A stretch of 34,969 nucleotides of DNA from a virus. A model generated the notes under the pieces. It had not been told where the DNA came from. It did no database searches and saw nothing but the letters and a program-made list of their open reading frames with translations. Position numbers and translations under genes: made by a program. The stretch spans positions 1 through 34,969 of IMG/VR virus record IMGVR_UViG_3300048904_000049. One strand, written 5' to 3'. Shown here piece by piece: positions 1 through 7,182 of this stretch (positions are counted from its first letter, which is position 1; the number at the start of each line of letters is the position of its first letter).

Positions 1-402
1 GAAATCAGCGCGCTGGTTGCGCTGCATGATCCAGATCGGATAAGGGAGCATGTGGATGCCGTGGCCCTTACCGCGGTGATGGCGCTCGCACAGAACGAGC
101 ATGTTGTATTCGGAGTCGATGAAGTCGCTCGGATCATTGAACGTCGACCAATCGAAGTTAGGATGCAGTTCGCGCATCTTCTCGAAGTCGATGCCAGCCG
201 CATCTGCCCATTCAGCGTGGAAGTGATGGACCTCGCGCTTATCCTTCGACCCGCACACCCAGCACGGCGTATCGAGAACCGCGACAAGGTGATGCTTGGT
301 CTTGCGGAACAGTGCTGATTCGGTGCGAGGCGCGTGGTCGGGGTAGAAGATGTCTATCTCGATCGTTTCATGCTGCGCGTGCTCATGTGCAACGTTTGTC
401 AT
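1..402 (-). CDS. HNH-like zinc-binding protein (partial, C-terminus off window)
   Basis: The frame stays open for 134 codons from an ATG at 402 to the window edge, so the C-terminus is missing. Visible motifs are CWVCG (residues about 47-51), a HHFHAEW stretch just after, and LCERHH near residue 110. This spacing of a CxxC knuckle and His clusters resembles HNH/zinc-ribbon nuclease folds, so a nicking or packaging-associated nuclease role is possible but inferred. It is the last late gene visible and lies directly behind an intrinsic terminator, with no clear Shine-Dalgarno sequence, so its expression may depend on read-through. It could instead be a non-catalytic zinc-binding phage protein. 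Confidence 0.7.
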   Translation of the reverse strand, partial: MTNVAHEHAQHETIEIDIFYPDHAPRTESALFRKTKHHLVAVLDTPCWVCGSKDKREVHHFHAEWADAAGIDFEKMRELHPNFDWSTFNDPSDFIDSEYNMLVLCERHHRGKGHGIHMLPYPIWIMQRNQRADF

Positions 403-411
403 AGCCGTAAA

Positions 412-435
412 CGAAAAAACCGCCCGAAGGCGGTT
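412..435 (-). terminator. Intrinsic terminator (cUUCGg hairpin)
   Basis: On the minus strand a 7-bp stem (AACCGCC/GGCGGTT) closed by a TTCG tetraloop is followed by TTTTTT. It lies after the stop of the gene ending at 456 and before the ATG at 402. Confidence 0.85.
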
Positions 436-455
436 GTGTGTGGATTGGGCTTGAG

Positions 456-815
456 TTACTGCGCAGCCATAGGCAGCATCGCTTTCAGCGTGAGCGTCTT
501 GTTAGGATTGCTCGTCTGACAGATGACGCAGATCCAGTATTGCGAAGAGAACGACCCACCAGAGCAGACCGCCTGGACGGCTGCACCGATTGCGATGGTC
601 TTGCCATTCAGCAGCGTCAGCGGAGCCGAATTGATGATGACGCCCGATAGCACGAGGGTAGGTGTTGCATCCGCGCCGATATTGGTTGTGATAGCTACCG
701 TTGGCGTGCCCGTCAGTGTTTCGCCAGTCGCAAGCATGGCCGTCGCGTCGAAAGTGAGCGTCACCACCTCGCGCGGGTCTTTGAGGTCAAACTGTGGCGT
801 TACGATGAATTGCAT
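456..815 (-). CDS. Putative phage fibre-tail adaptor-like protein
   Basis: This 119-residue protein starts at an ATG that directly follows the stop codon of the upstream fibre gene, so the two are probably translationally coupled. The N-terminal half (FDLKDPREVVTLTFDATAML, then repeated TGTPTV/TTNIG strands) is a soluble beta-rich fold. A CICVICQTSNP-like segment near the C-terminus reads as a conserved YWICVICQT strand. Small proteins of this size and composition beside fibre genes are often annotated as fibre-tail adaptors; that match is from memory of the family and is not proven. No signal peptide or membrane segment is present. The position after the repeat fibre suggests it joins or caps that fibre. 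Confidence 0.6.
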   Translation of the reverse strand: MQFIVTPQFDLKDPREVVTLTFDATAMLATGETLTGTPTVAITTNIGADATPTLVLSGVIINSAPLTLLNGKTIAIGAAVQAVCSGGSFSSQYWICVICQTSNPNKTLTLKAMLPMAAQ

Positions 816-2078
816 CTATGCACACTTGACGTAGAAGTAGCGGGCCGATGCCGCCGAATAGAAGAGTCGCGCCGACGTACTGACGCAGAACGCGCGTTGC
901 GGGACGCTGATGAGATAGTTCTGGTCAAGCGCGTATGAAGGGGCGGTTGTCTGGCCAGATGCAGCACTCGCGTTAGATAGCTGAACTGCAGACGCGGAAC
1001 CCGACACAACAACGACACCAGACGCCGAGTCACCATTCGCCGCCTGTACCGAAGCCGCCGAGCCCGAGACGGCAACCGTGCCGATCGCCAGCGAAACGTT
1101 CGCACGTTGAACCGATGCGCCAGACCCAGCGACAATGACGCCACCAGACGCCGACGAAACGTTCGTGGCCTGCGTGCTCGCGCCACTGCCTTGCGAGACG
1201 TTACCGATCGCGCCAGATGCGCTGGAGACGTTCTGGGCTTGCGTGCTCGAAGCCGATCCGCTGATGCTTGCCGACCCGCTTGCAGCGCTGATGTTCTTCT
1301 GTTGCGTCGACGCGCCCGAGCCCGACACCAGCACGAGGCCCGAACCAGACGCTGTGTTACTGGCCTGATTCGCCGCCGCGGTGCCGCTGATCGCGACCGC
1401 GCCAACTACAACGCTGGTGTTCTTCGCCTGCGTCGAGGCTGCTGAGCCAGAGACAGCGACGGAACCGGACGCGGACGACGTGTTAGCCGCTTGCGTTGAC
1501 GTGCCCGAGCCTGTGACTAGGAAGTTCCACGCAACACCCTGAAACGCAATCTCGTCCTGGCCGTCGACGGTGACATCGGTGGTCAGCTTGACCGTCAGCG
1601 TCTGGCTGGCCGATCCCGCCTGCCATTGGATCGTCGAGATGAAACCGAAATTCTGGACGTCGGTTGCCGCAGCGACCGTGTGCGTTTGCGCCGATGCGCT
1701 GCCATCAGACAGCGTGGCAGTCAGCCGACCGGTCGTGCCGCTCTCACCCCAGTAGATCGTCGCCGTGCGGACGCTGGTATCCGCTGGCAGCGTGATCTGT
1801 ACGCCATTGCCTGTCGCAAACGTCGAAGCGGTGACATAGACGATGCCGGTCGCACTACCCGCACCGCCTGGGCCATCCGAATAGTTGAGGACGAAGTTAC
1901 CCGAGCCAGCCGGCGCAGTGTGCTGTACCGCGGTGCCGATGTTCGTCAGCGCGATCGTCGATCCGCCCGACGCCCTGCGCGTCAGCGTCCACGAGCTATT
2001 CGCGACCGCCCAGTCAGCGCCAGAAATCGTGAATGTGCCGCTATCCTGATGTAGTGATGAAGCGCTCAGACTGGCCAC
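816..2078 (-). CDS. Fibre-like virion protein with nine 21-residue repeats
   Basis: This 420-residue protein probably starts at the GTG at 2078, with GGAG seven bases upstream. Residues 1-189 form a beta-rich head domain made of Thr/Ser/Gly strands. Residues 190-376 are nine tandem copies of a 21-residue unit of the type GSGASTQATNVSSASGGVIV; the ninth is truncated. Residues 377-420 are a distinct tail domain (QNYLISVPQRAFCVSTSARL) that looks conserved. Regular Gly/Ser/Ala/Thr repeats with beta-alternating Val suggest an elongated fibrous shaft, by analogy with phage fibres. It lies between two other small beta-rich proteins. It is probably a receptor-contact or side-fibre component; the exact location on the virion is unknown. 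Confidence 0.75.
   Translation of the reverse strand: MASLSASSLHQDSGTFTISGADWAVANSSWTLTRRASGGSTIALTNIGTAVQHTAPAGSGNFVLNYSDGPGGAGSATGIVYVTASTFATGNGVQITLPADTSVRTATIYWGESGTTGRLTATLSDGSASAQTHTVAAATDVQNFGFISTIQWQAGSASQTLTVKLTTDVTVDGQDEIAFQGVAWNFLVTGSGTSTQAANTSSASGSVAVSGSAASTQAKNTSVVVGAVAISGTAAANQASNTASGSGLVLVSGSGASTQQKNISAASGSASISGSASSTQAQNVSSASGAIGNVSQGSGASTQATNVSSASGGVIVAGSGASVQRANVSLAIGTVAVSGSAASVQAANGDSASGVVVVSGSASAVQLSNASAASGQTTAPSYALDQNYLISVPQRAFCVSTSARLFYSAASARYFYVKCA
951..1511 (-). repeat. Tandem 63-bp coding repeats (9 units)
   Basis: Nine in-frame units encode residues 190-376 of the fibre protein. The unit core is G-S-(G/A)-x-S-T-Q-A-x-N-x-S-x-A-S-G followed by a short Val-rich strand. 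Unit 5 is two residues longer (it ends GNVSQ) and unit 9 stops after 17 residues. The units have diverged at the DNA level. Confidence 0.9.
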
Positions 2079-2090
2079 GGGAGCGCTCCA

Positions 2091-2504
2091 TCAGTTGGCG
2101 TTAGTGAACGTCCAGCTCGTCACCGAGACCGTCTGGTTTTGCGCGATCGACACGTTGTTAAGGTTGAGGTCCGCGCCCGACGTGCCAACCGTGCCGTCTA
2201 TGTGGGCAGTGCCACCTGACGTCGTGATGCGGAAAAACGTTGCACTCGTGCCAGCGCCAGCCGCCGCCAGGCCAGTACCGTTCGTGATGCTGTTAAGCGT
2301 CAGGACGCCAGCAGAAGACGCAGGCGCAAAGGTGGCATTGCCCGTCAACGTGGCAAGGAGAGTTTGCGATGTGATCGCAGTATCAGGACTCGCCGGTTGC
2401 GTGCCCGCATACAGGTTGATCAGGCAACTAGCGCCGATCGTCGAGGTAAGTTGATTCTGTTGATTGTTCTTCAGCGTTGCGCTGTATTTGAGATTTGAGG
2501 CCAT
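2091..2504 (-). CDS. Small beta-rich phage structural protein
   Basis: The ATG at 2504 has AGGAA eight bases upstream. The 137-residue product begins MASNLKYSATLKNNQQNQL and then carries a LINLYAGTQPASPD segment, followed by Ala/Thr/Gly-rich beta strands ending in VTSWTFTNAN. The pattern (short N-terminal helix, an I/LYxGTxPA motif, beta-sandwich) recurs in small proteins beside phage fibre genes, and no enzymatic motif is visible. It is probably a virion protein associated with the neighbouring fibre. The 154 bases upstream hold only short GC-rich hairpins without a clear U-tract for this strand. Confidence 0.65.
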   Translation of the reverse strand: MASNLKYSATLKNNQQNQLTSTIGASCLINLYAGTQPASPDTAITSQTLLATLTGNATFAPASSAGVLTLNSITNGTGLAAAGAGTSATFFRITTSGGTAHIDGTVGTSGADLNLNNVSIAQNQTVSVTSWTFTNAN

Positions 2505-2658
2505 AGGGTTCCTGAGACGTGTGGTCTAAGCGAGCCCGGCCGGCCTCCGGGCGTGTTTGGATAGCCGATGCGTTGTCGGGCGTTTTTATGTGTGTGACAG
2601 GTAAACTGGATTTAGCTGTTTGGCTGCTATCCCTTTGCATGGGATGCGAGGGGATAAA

Positions 2659-3231
2659 TTAGGCGAGGCCCATCGCTTTCTTGCCAGCAGAATAGAGGGC
2701 GAGGCGTTCGGAGTAGCCGTTCGGTGTCTTCGTCGAGTTCGGATTGCCGAGATTCACGGCGCGCGATACGCCGTCAAACCGGCCAGCGTCGGCGAGTTTG
2801 TTCAGATCGCGGTTGTCCCAATACCATCCGGCAGACATAGCGGCGTTATCCGGCTGCGCGAGCAATTCCGGGTGATCGACCAGAGGAAGATTCAGCGCGA
2901 GACTGCAGATGGCGTAGTTAGCCTTTCCCGTGATCTGAATAAGTCCGCGGCCCTTGTACTTGGCTCCATCGCCAGGATCAGTGTTGCCGAGCGATTTGGC
3001 TTTGTCCGATGGGGGCTCGTATGCCTGTTGCTCGAGTGTTGGGCCCCATAGCTCAGTGAGGAAGCACAAACGGCCAGACTCGACGCCGACCGTTGCCAGA
3101 AACGCAGCGATGCGGAGAGGCGTGTTGATGAAGTAGCGGTCGCAGGCGGATTGGAGCGGGGCAACCCAAGCCGAGGCGCGCAGGATTGTGGACCCACAGC
3201 CAGCCGAAACGATTGAGGCATTGAGTTGCAT
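2659..3231 (-). CDS. Endolysin, glycoside hydrolase family 19 (chitinase-like)
   Basis: This 190-residue enzyme has the GH19 signature. The first catalytic Glu lies in ATVGVESGRL (E51) and the second acid is probably E60 in CFLTELWGP. The substrate-cleft motif YKGRGLIQITGKANY follows near residues 92-106, and a WYWDNRDLN/LNKLAD segment covers the C-terminal lobe. GH19 phage enzymes cleave the N-acetylglucosamine/muramic acid backbone of peptidoglycan to release progeny. GGAG lies six bases before the ATG. There is no signal peptide, so access to the wall needs a holin. The membrane-anchored coiled-coil gene sits 17 bases upstream in the same unit. Confidence 0.92.
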   Translation of the reverse strand: MQLNASIVSAGCGSTILRASAWVAPLQSACDRYFINTPLRIAAFLATVGVESGRLCFLTELWGPTLEQQAYEPPSDKAKSLGNTDPGDGAKYKGRGLIQITGKANYAICSLALNLPLVDHPELLAQPDNAAMSAGWYWDNRDLNKLADAGRFDGVSRAVNLGNPNSTKTPNGYSERLALYSAGKKAMGLA

Positions 3232-3248
3232 GGCGGCTCCAGAGGGGA

Positions 3249-3521
3249 TTACTTGTCGGCCTTCGATTCAAGACGGCGATCGAACTTCTCATCCATTTGC
3301 TCGAGCTTTGCAAAGACGGCATTGATCGACTCACTAAGCCGATCAATCGCCTTCTCAAGGGCGCTTGATGTGACAAAGGTCTTAGCCGCTTCCAGCTTGA
3401 ATGCAGCCAGTTCCTTCTCATTCGCCTCGACACGTGCAACGAGACTTCGGAGCATCCAGAAAGCAACTGCGCCTACTCCAGACGCAACTGCGCCGCCTAC
3501 GTAAAGGACCGTGTTGTCCAT
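3249..3521 (-). CDS. Single-TM coiled-coil protein of the lysis module
   Basis: This 90-residue protein has one membrane helix at about residues 5-27 (LYVGGAVASGVGAVAFWML). The remainder is charged heptad-like sequence (VEANEKELAAFKLEAAK and AIDRLSESINAVFAKLEQM) predicting a long coiled coil. GGGG precedes the ATG. Its place immediately before the endolysin suggests a holin-like or lysis-accessory role, and no other classical two- or three-TM holin or Rz/Rz1 pair is visible nearby. The topology also fits generic membrane-tethered phage proteins of unknown function, so the holin assignment is inference. Confidence 0.75.
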   Translation of the reverse strand: MDNTVLYVGGAVASGVGAVAFWMLRSLVARVEANEKELAAFKLEAAKTFVTSSALEKAIDRLSESINAVFAKLEQMDEKFDRRLESKADK

Positions 3522-3533
3522 TGATGCCCCGTT

Positions 3534-3560
3534 AAAACGAAAAGCCCGCGCGTGGCGGGC
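3534..3560 (-). terminator. Intrinsic terminator/attenuator before the lysis genes
   Basis: On the minus strand a GCCCGC/GCGGGC stem is followed by TTTTCGTTTT. It sits between the regulatory gap and the ATG at 3521, so any minus-strand transcript starting in the gap must pass it. Confidence 0.75.
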
Positions 3561-3826
3561 AGGTTGGTTGGTCGTGTTTTGGTTAATCCGGGCCGGTCGT
3601 GCAGCACGGTTCGCGGCCCACCGTCAGAGCCTTATCTGATAAGGCTTTGCGCGGTTTTTAAGGGGTAAAAATGCAGCTTGGCGGACCACCGTCGGTGCAC
3701 GAATGCTGCACGCGATGGAATCCTTGCCAGATAAGGCTCGCAGAGATTTGAATGGGCGAAAATGGCGATTTTGTGCACGCCGGATGCGCGTCGCCGGGGC
3801 GGGCGCGAAGTGTCGCTATTTAGTTG
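3561..3826. promoter_or_regulatory. Intergenic control region with repeats (no gene seen)
   Basis: No credible protein is seen between the lysis genes (minus) and the regulator (plus). The region holds a perfect inverted repeat AGCCTTATCTGATAAGGCT (3628-3646), a third copy of its half-site GATAAGGCT at 3730-3738, a direct repeat CGG(C/A)CCACCGTC at about 3614 and 3682, and an inverted repeat GTGCA-N7-TGCAC (3695-3711). This looks like an operator array for divergent control, but the binding proteins are unknown. Confidence 0.55.
3628..3646. repeat. Perfect 9-bp inverted repeat, possible operator
   Basis: AGCCTTATC-T-GATAAGGCT is palindromic around one central base. A partial copy of one arm recurs at 3730-3738. 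The single-base centre favours a dimeric protein site over an RNA hairpin. Confidence 0.6.
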
Positions 3827-3855
3827 TTGACATATGTTCCTTTAAGGAACATAGT
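3827..3855 (+). promoter_or_regulatory. Sigma70-type promoter with palindromic operator in the spacer
   Basis: A perfect -35 box TTGACA (3827-3832) is separated by 17 bp from CATAGT (3850-3855), a 4/6 match to the -10 consensus. The spacer region is a perfect palindrome with 10-bp arms, TATGTTCCTT-T-AAGGAACATA (3833-3853). A dimer bound here would block RNA polymerase, so this is probably the repressed promoter of the plus-strand cassette. The adjacent XRE-like protein is a candidate ligand. Confidence 0.75.
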
Positions 3856-3954
3856 AGAGCCGTTGGGTACGCAGACCTGCGACAACCCGCTACTCCGAAA
3901 GGATGACTACCGTGAGAACCACATTTCGCGTGCACGCGTTGCACGGCATCGTCA

Positions 3955-4215
3955 ATGACCATCCAATACGAAGCACCGACGCCGCAGGACATGCGCAACC
4001 TCAAGGACCGTCTCGGTTACTCGGGGAAGCAAATGGCCGACCTGTTCGGGCTTGCCAGCTCGCAGCAATGGCACAAGTACTGCGGGGGCAACGAGCCGCG
4101 GGAAATGAGCCTGCCGATGCTGTTTCTGGCGATGGCACTTCTGAATCGATCGGCTACGGTCGAGCAAGTATTCGACTTGTGTCGTCAGGTCGGGGCCAAA
4201 ATAGAAGAAGACTAG
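3955..4215 (+). CDS. Small XRE-like HTH transcriptional regulator
   Basis: This 86-residue protein carries a helix-turn-helix of XRE/Cro type at about residues 9-45: DMRNLKDRLGYSGKQMADLF is helices 1-2, then SSQQWHKYCGG is a recognition-helix region. The C-terminal helix is LFLAMALLNRSATVEQVFDL. An upstream stop in this frame rules out a much longer form. The ATG has a weak ribosome site, while a strong GAAAGG lies further up in front of ATG/GTG codons of another frame that overlaps this start. It is the first gene behind the palindromic promoter, so autoregulation or control of the cassette and lysis genes is likely. It is too short to carry a cleavable CI-type domain. Confidence 0.75.
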   Translation: MTIQYEAPTPQDMRNLKDRLGYSGKQMADLFGLASSQQWHKYCGGNEPREMSLPMLFLAMALLNRSATVEQVFDLCRQVGAKIEED

Positions 4216-4288
4216 GCTGCACCGTCTGGCGTGCGGTCAGAAGACGCGCACCTGAGCGTCAATGCACCTCTTCTATGCGGGGTGCGCG

Positions 4289-4846
4289 ATGAAAATCATC
4301 TATACCCGCAAAGGAGAGGAAATCTTCGTCGACGACGAGGATTACGAGCGGCTTAATCAGCACACCTGGTGGCTTGACAAGGATGGTTATGCCGTTCGCG
4401 GCATACCGCACCCGATTGAGGGGCGGCCAAGAACCAAGTCAAGAATGCACCGAGAAGTGATGGGGCTTGGGTTTGGAGACCCACGCGAGGTAGATCATCG
4501 CTTCGGCATACGGACGGACAACAGGAAATCCGAACTGCGTGTTTGCGCGAGAGGCCAGAACAAGCTGAACCGCGCAGGGTCCTCGAAAAGTTTATCGGGA
4601 CTCAAGGGCGTTAAATGGAAGCCACGGAAAAAGAGATGGGAGGCTTACATTCAGCTGAACCGCAAAAGGACATATCTCGGTTCATTTGCCACAGCTGAGG
4701 AGGCCCACGAGGCGTATTGCAAAGCTGCTCCGATTATCCACGGAGAATTTGCCAATACTGCCGTCGATTCCGCTCCTGGGCATTCAAAGTCACAGAACGA
4801 ACTGGCAGTCATCGCGCCCATGGTGAAGGCGCAGATAGGGGAATAA
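4289..4846 (+). CDS. HNH-AP2 homing endonuclease
   Basis: This 185-residue protein starts most plausibly at the second Met (MKIIYTRKGEEIFVDDEDYE), the usual start of this family; an ATG 27 bases earlier is also open. The HNH part shows MHREVMG, VDHRFG and NRKSELRVC, the counterparts of the common VDHxxGN and NRxxNLR motifs, with a Gly-Asn region that has drifted to FGIRTDN. Residues about 113-160 form an AP2 DNA-binding domain (GVKWKPRKKRWEAYIQLN, then YLGSFATAEEAHEAY). Such free-standing enzymes cut cognate alleles and spread their own gene. It ends two bases before the start of the beta-barrel gene. Drift at the HNH core leaves activity uncertain. Confidence 0.88.
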   Translation: MKIIYTRKGEEIFVDDEDYERLNQHTWWLDKDGYAVRGIPHPIEGRPRTKSRMHREVMGLGFGDPREVDHRFGIRTDNRKSELRVCARGQNKLNRAGSSKSLSGLKGVKWKPRKKRWEAYIQLNRKRTYLGSFATAEEAHEAYCKAAPIIHGEFANTAVDSAPGHSKSQNELAVIAPMVKAQIGE

Positions 4847-4848
4847 AA

Positions 4849-5661
4849 ATGCACACGCAAAATCGGGTGGTTCAGGCTTCGCGCGGTCGCCGAGTTCCGC
4901 GCCAACAGGTTACGGTAGCGCGCACGAATCGCCGCGTTGGGTCGCGCTGGCGTGCGGCGACAGTGGCCGGAATGCTTGGCTGCGCTGCTGCTTCGGCGCA
5001 TGCCGATCTGATCGACGACTACGTCGCCCATCCATTTGGCATACACGTACAGGCCGGCATCGGAGTTTCCAAGGCTGACACGCCCGATGGCCGTTGGCAG
5101 CAGGCCGGCATTCCAGGCGGAAGTCACGTCACGACCAAACCGCCGACGTTCTCGCTGGGACTTACCGGGCCGGTGATGACACGCGGAGCCTGGGGCGTCG
5201 ATTGGCACGCGGATTACACGAACCTTGGCCGTTTCGCCGCCGCCTGCAGTTGCACGCCAGACGATCGAAACTACGATCCGAAAACGCATCAGTACACGAA
5301 CAAAACTGGCGTGCCGACTGCGTACTTTACCGGCGAAGGGCGATCGCAAGGCGCTACGTTGACGCTCGAACCGTACTATTGGATCGATGGATTCCGTTTC
5401 GCTGCCGAGGTCGGGGCGTACATCCATCGCGATTCATGGTCCGAGGACATCGCTGGCTGGCAGGTTGGCGGTGTACCACCTCAGAACCTGCACCTCTCGG
5501 ACGCGTACTGGGCTGTCGCGCCGGTGGTCGGCGTCTCAGTCGGCTATGGGCGCGTGAGCGTCGCAGCGCGGCACTATTTCACCGGTCTCAACTCAAGGAA
5601 CCGAAATGTGCCGCCATTGTGGAACGACGTCACGACGATTGAGTTGAAGGTGAAGTTCTGA
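4849..5661 (+). CDS. Outer-membrane beta-barrel protein (conversion gene candidate)
   Basis: Start chosen at 4849: AGGGGA sits six bases upstream and it follows the previous stop by two bases. The 270-residue product has a long basic N-region, a hydrophobic core (WRAATVAGMLGCAAASA) and a signal peptidase site after AHA (residue 52). The mature part has alternating amphipathic strands, many Tyr/Trp girdle residues (HADYTNLG, LEPYYWIDGFRFAAEVGAYI, VSVAARHYFTGL) and ends in a terminal Phe (IELKVKF), the BAM-recognised C-terminus of outer-membrane proteins. The fold resembles small 8-10-strand barrels. No catalytic motif is apparent. A prophage gene of this type may change surface properties or exclude other phages; that role is inferred. 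Confidence 0.8.
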   Translation: MHTQNRVVQASRGRRVPRQQVTVARTNRRVGSRWRAATVAGMLGCAAASAHADLIDDYVAHPFGIHVQAGIGVSKADTPDGRWQQAGIPGGSHVTTKPPTFSLGLTGPVMTRGAWGVDWHADYTNLGRFAAACSCTPDDRNYDPKTHQYTNKTGVPTAYFTGEGRSQGATLTLEPYYWIDGFRFAAEVGAYIHRDSWSEDIAGWQVGGVPPQNLHLSDAYWAVAPVVGVSVGYGRVSVAARHYFTGLNSRNRNVPPLWNDVTTIELKVKF

Positions 5662-5809
5662 CGGGGACGGAACTTACGTGCTGATGGCGCAGTATCGGGC
5701 GAACGGTGTTTGGATGGCTTCCTGCGGAGGATTCGTGGATTGCGATAAAATGCGCGCAGCAAATATTTCCAATGCGCAGAAAAATCTAACCGAAAGGTGG
5801 AGAAGGTCC

Positions 5810-6988
5810 ATGGATCTGGGGCATCAGAATAACAGTGCGGACCGCCGCATGCCATCGCTCGATGGCCTGCGCGGGATCGCAGCCTTGGTAGTGGTATTCG
5901 GCCACGCGATGCTGACGCAACCGTTTTTTTGGGTTCTTAACTTCGGCCCTTTTGCCGGCCATTCGACTAACTATGACTGGCTGCGCACAACCCCACTTCG
6001 ATTGCTATGGTCCAGTGACAAAGCGGTTATTCTGTTCTTTGTCCTAAGTGGGTTTGTATTGGCTTTGCCGTGGATAAACGGACGCCAGCGTCCATATTCG
6101 AGCTTTGCGATTTCTCGCCTGTGCCGGATATATCTACCGTACTGCGCAGCCATGCTATTCGCCGGCATATTTGCCGTTGCATTGGGTGGGCAGCGGATAC
6201 CGGGCGCCAGCGATTGGGTGAATGTCTACGGTTGGGCGAACTACATTTACCGTCCGACCATTCCGAGCACTATCCTCATGCTGGGCAACGATTACAGCAC
6301 ATGGCTCGACAACGTTACATGGTCGCTTGTCTGGGAAATGCGCGTATCGCTCCTGTTCCCCCTGCTTGTGATCCCTGTCATCCGCTGGGGCTTGCGTGGC
6401 GCAGTTATTGTGGGCGCTGGATTGTGGGTTGCATTCTCTCTTAGTCAAGCGGCAGATACAAAATTCCCGTTCGCCTCCTACATCCTCGGACACCCACACG
6501 ACACGTTCTATTTCGCCGCATTTTTCCTGATCGGTATCGTCTTGGCGCGATACCGCGATGTGCTTACAGATCTGGCCTCTAAGGGTAAGGGGCTCGGATC
6601 GATAGCGCTCGTCATCGCGGGTTCATGGGTTTGGCTGCACAATTGGACAATTCAACCCGAGTTCATGAAGGCACTCGGAGCAGCGCTGTTTCTCGTGGCT
6701 GCGGCATCAGACGGACTGCCGCGCAAGCTTCTAACCACGATTCCCGTCCAATGGCTCGGCCGCGTCTCCTATAGCCTCTACCTCATCCACGTTCCGATCA
6801 TACTTATCGCAGAATATCTGCTGTATCCGAGGCTATCTCACGTTGCCATTGTGGGCGTCGCCATTCCAACGGCACTCCTCGTCGCGGAACTATTCCATCG
6901 CTCCATTGAGCGGCCAGCGCACGAACTCGGGCGCTATCTGGTCCAGCGGAAAGCCGCCCCAAAAAAACAAGGCATAGAGGCGGCGTAA
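5810..6988 (+). CDS. Acyltransferase-3 family membrane protein (O-antigen/LPS acylation candidate)
   Basis: Start chosen at 5810, where GGAGAAGG lies about five bases upstream; earlier in-frame ATGs lack such a site. The 392-residue protein begins with the family signature SLDGLRGIAALVVVFGH (conserved His at residue 32) and has about ten hydrophobic segments, FFVLSGFVLALPW among them, and the late motif VSYSLYLIHVP. Family members transfer acetyl or other acyl groups to extracytoplasmic sugars such as O-antigen. Phage-borne versions commonly cause serotype conversion that blocks superinfection. It is last in the plus cassette after a 148-base gap. By eye its base composition looks less GC-rich than the structural genes, hinting at separate acquisition. 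Confidence 0.9.
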   Translation: MDLGHQNNSADRRMPSLDGLRGIAALVVVFGHAMLTQPFFWVLNFGPFAGHSTNYDWLRTTPLRLLWSSDKAVILFFVLSGFVLALPWINGRQRPYSSFAISRLCRIYLPYCAAMLFAGIFAVALGGQRIPGASDWVNVYGWANYIYRPTIPSTILMLGNDYSTWLDNVTWSLVWEMRVSLLFPLLVIPVIRWGLRGAVIVGAGLWVAFSLSQAADTKFPFASYILGHPHDTFYFAAFFLIGIVLARYRDVLTDLASKGKGLGSIALVIAGSWVWLHNWTIQPEFMKALGAALFLVAAASDGLPRKLLTTIPVQWLGRVSYSLYLIHVPIILIAEYLLYPRLSHVAIVGVAIPTALLVAELFHRSIERPAHELGRYLVQRKAAPKKQGIEAA

Positions 6989-7007
6989 TCGCCAGCGTTG
7001 AGGCTAT

Positions 7008-7181
7008 TTACGTGGGACTGAAGGTCGTTCCATTCCATGTGTGGCCGATGTTTGGATAGCCAGTCGTCCCCGTAGATTGGACCAGCACCATGCCCTGGGG
7101 CGGCTGCCATTTCGAGGTATCGCCATCCCACATGATTGCGTTCGTTACGACACCGTTTTCAACTATTGCGTAAGTATTCAT
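7008..7181 (-). CDS. Short fibre-associated protein
   Basis: This 57-residue protein starts at the ATG one base after the stop of the glycine-rich fibre gene. It reads MNTYAIVENGVVTNAIMWDG with a later PPQGMVLVQS and GHTWNGTTFSP. The YAIVENGxVxNxxxWDG pattern is a small beta unit found after many phage fibre genes and as the terminal domain of some fibres. It might be a fibre tip, trimer component or chaperone; the sequence does not decide. It is convergent with the acyltransferase, with 19 bases between stops and no terminator seen. Confidence 0.7.
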   Translation of the reverse strand: MNTYAIVENGVVTNAIMWDGDTSKWQPPQGMVLVQSTGTTGYPNIGHTWNGTTFSPT

Positions 7182-7182
7182 G

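Noticed and set aside
1107-1445. Plus-strand frames opposite the repeat fibre gene
   Set aside because: They are mirror products of the GC-rich repeats and have Arg/Ala-rich composition.
951-1511. CRISPR array
   Set aside because: Repeats are contiguous, diverged and in-frame coding, without spacers.
3703-3906. 67-codon plus-strand frame in the intergenic control region
   Set aside because: It covers the promoter and palindrome, has no ribosome site and no protein-like pattern.
3903-4292. 129-codon frame overlapping the XRE-like gene
   Set aside because: It has a strong GAAAGG before it but encodes Arg/Gly-rich out-of-frame sequence of the regulator; at most a translated leader.
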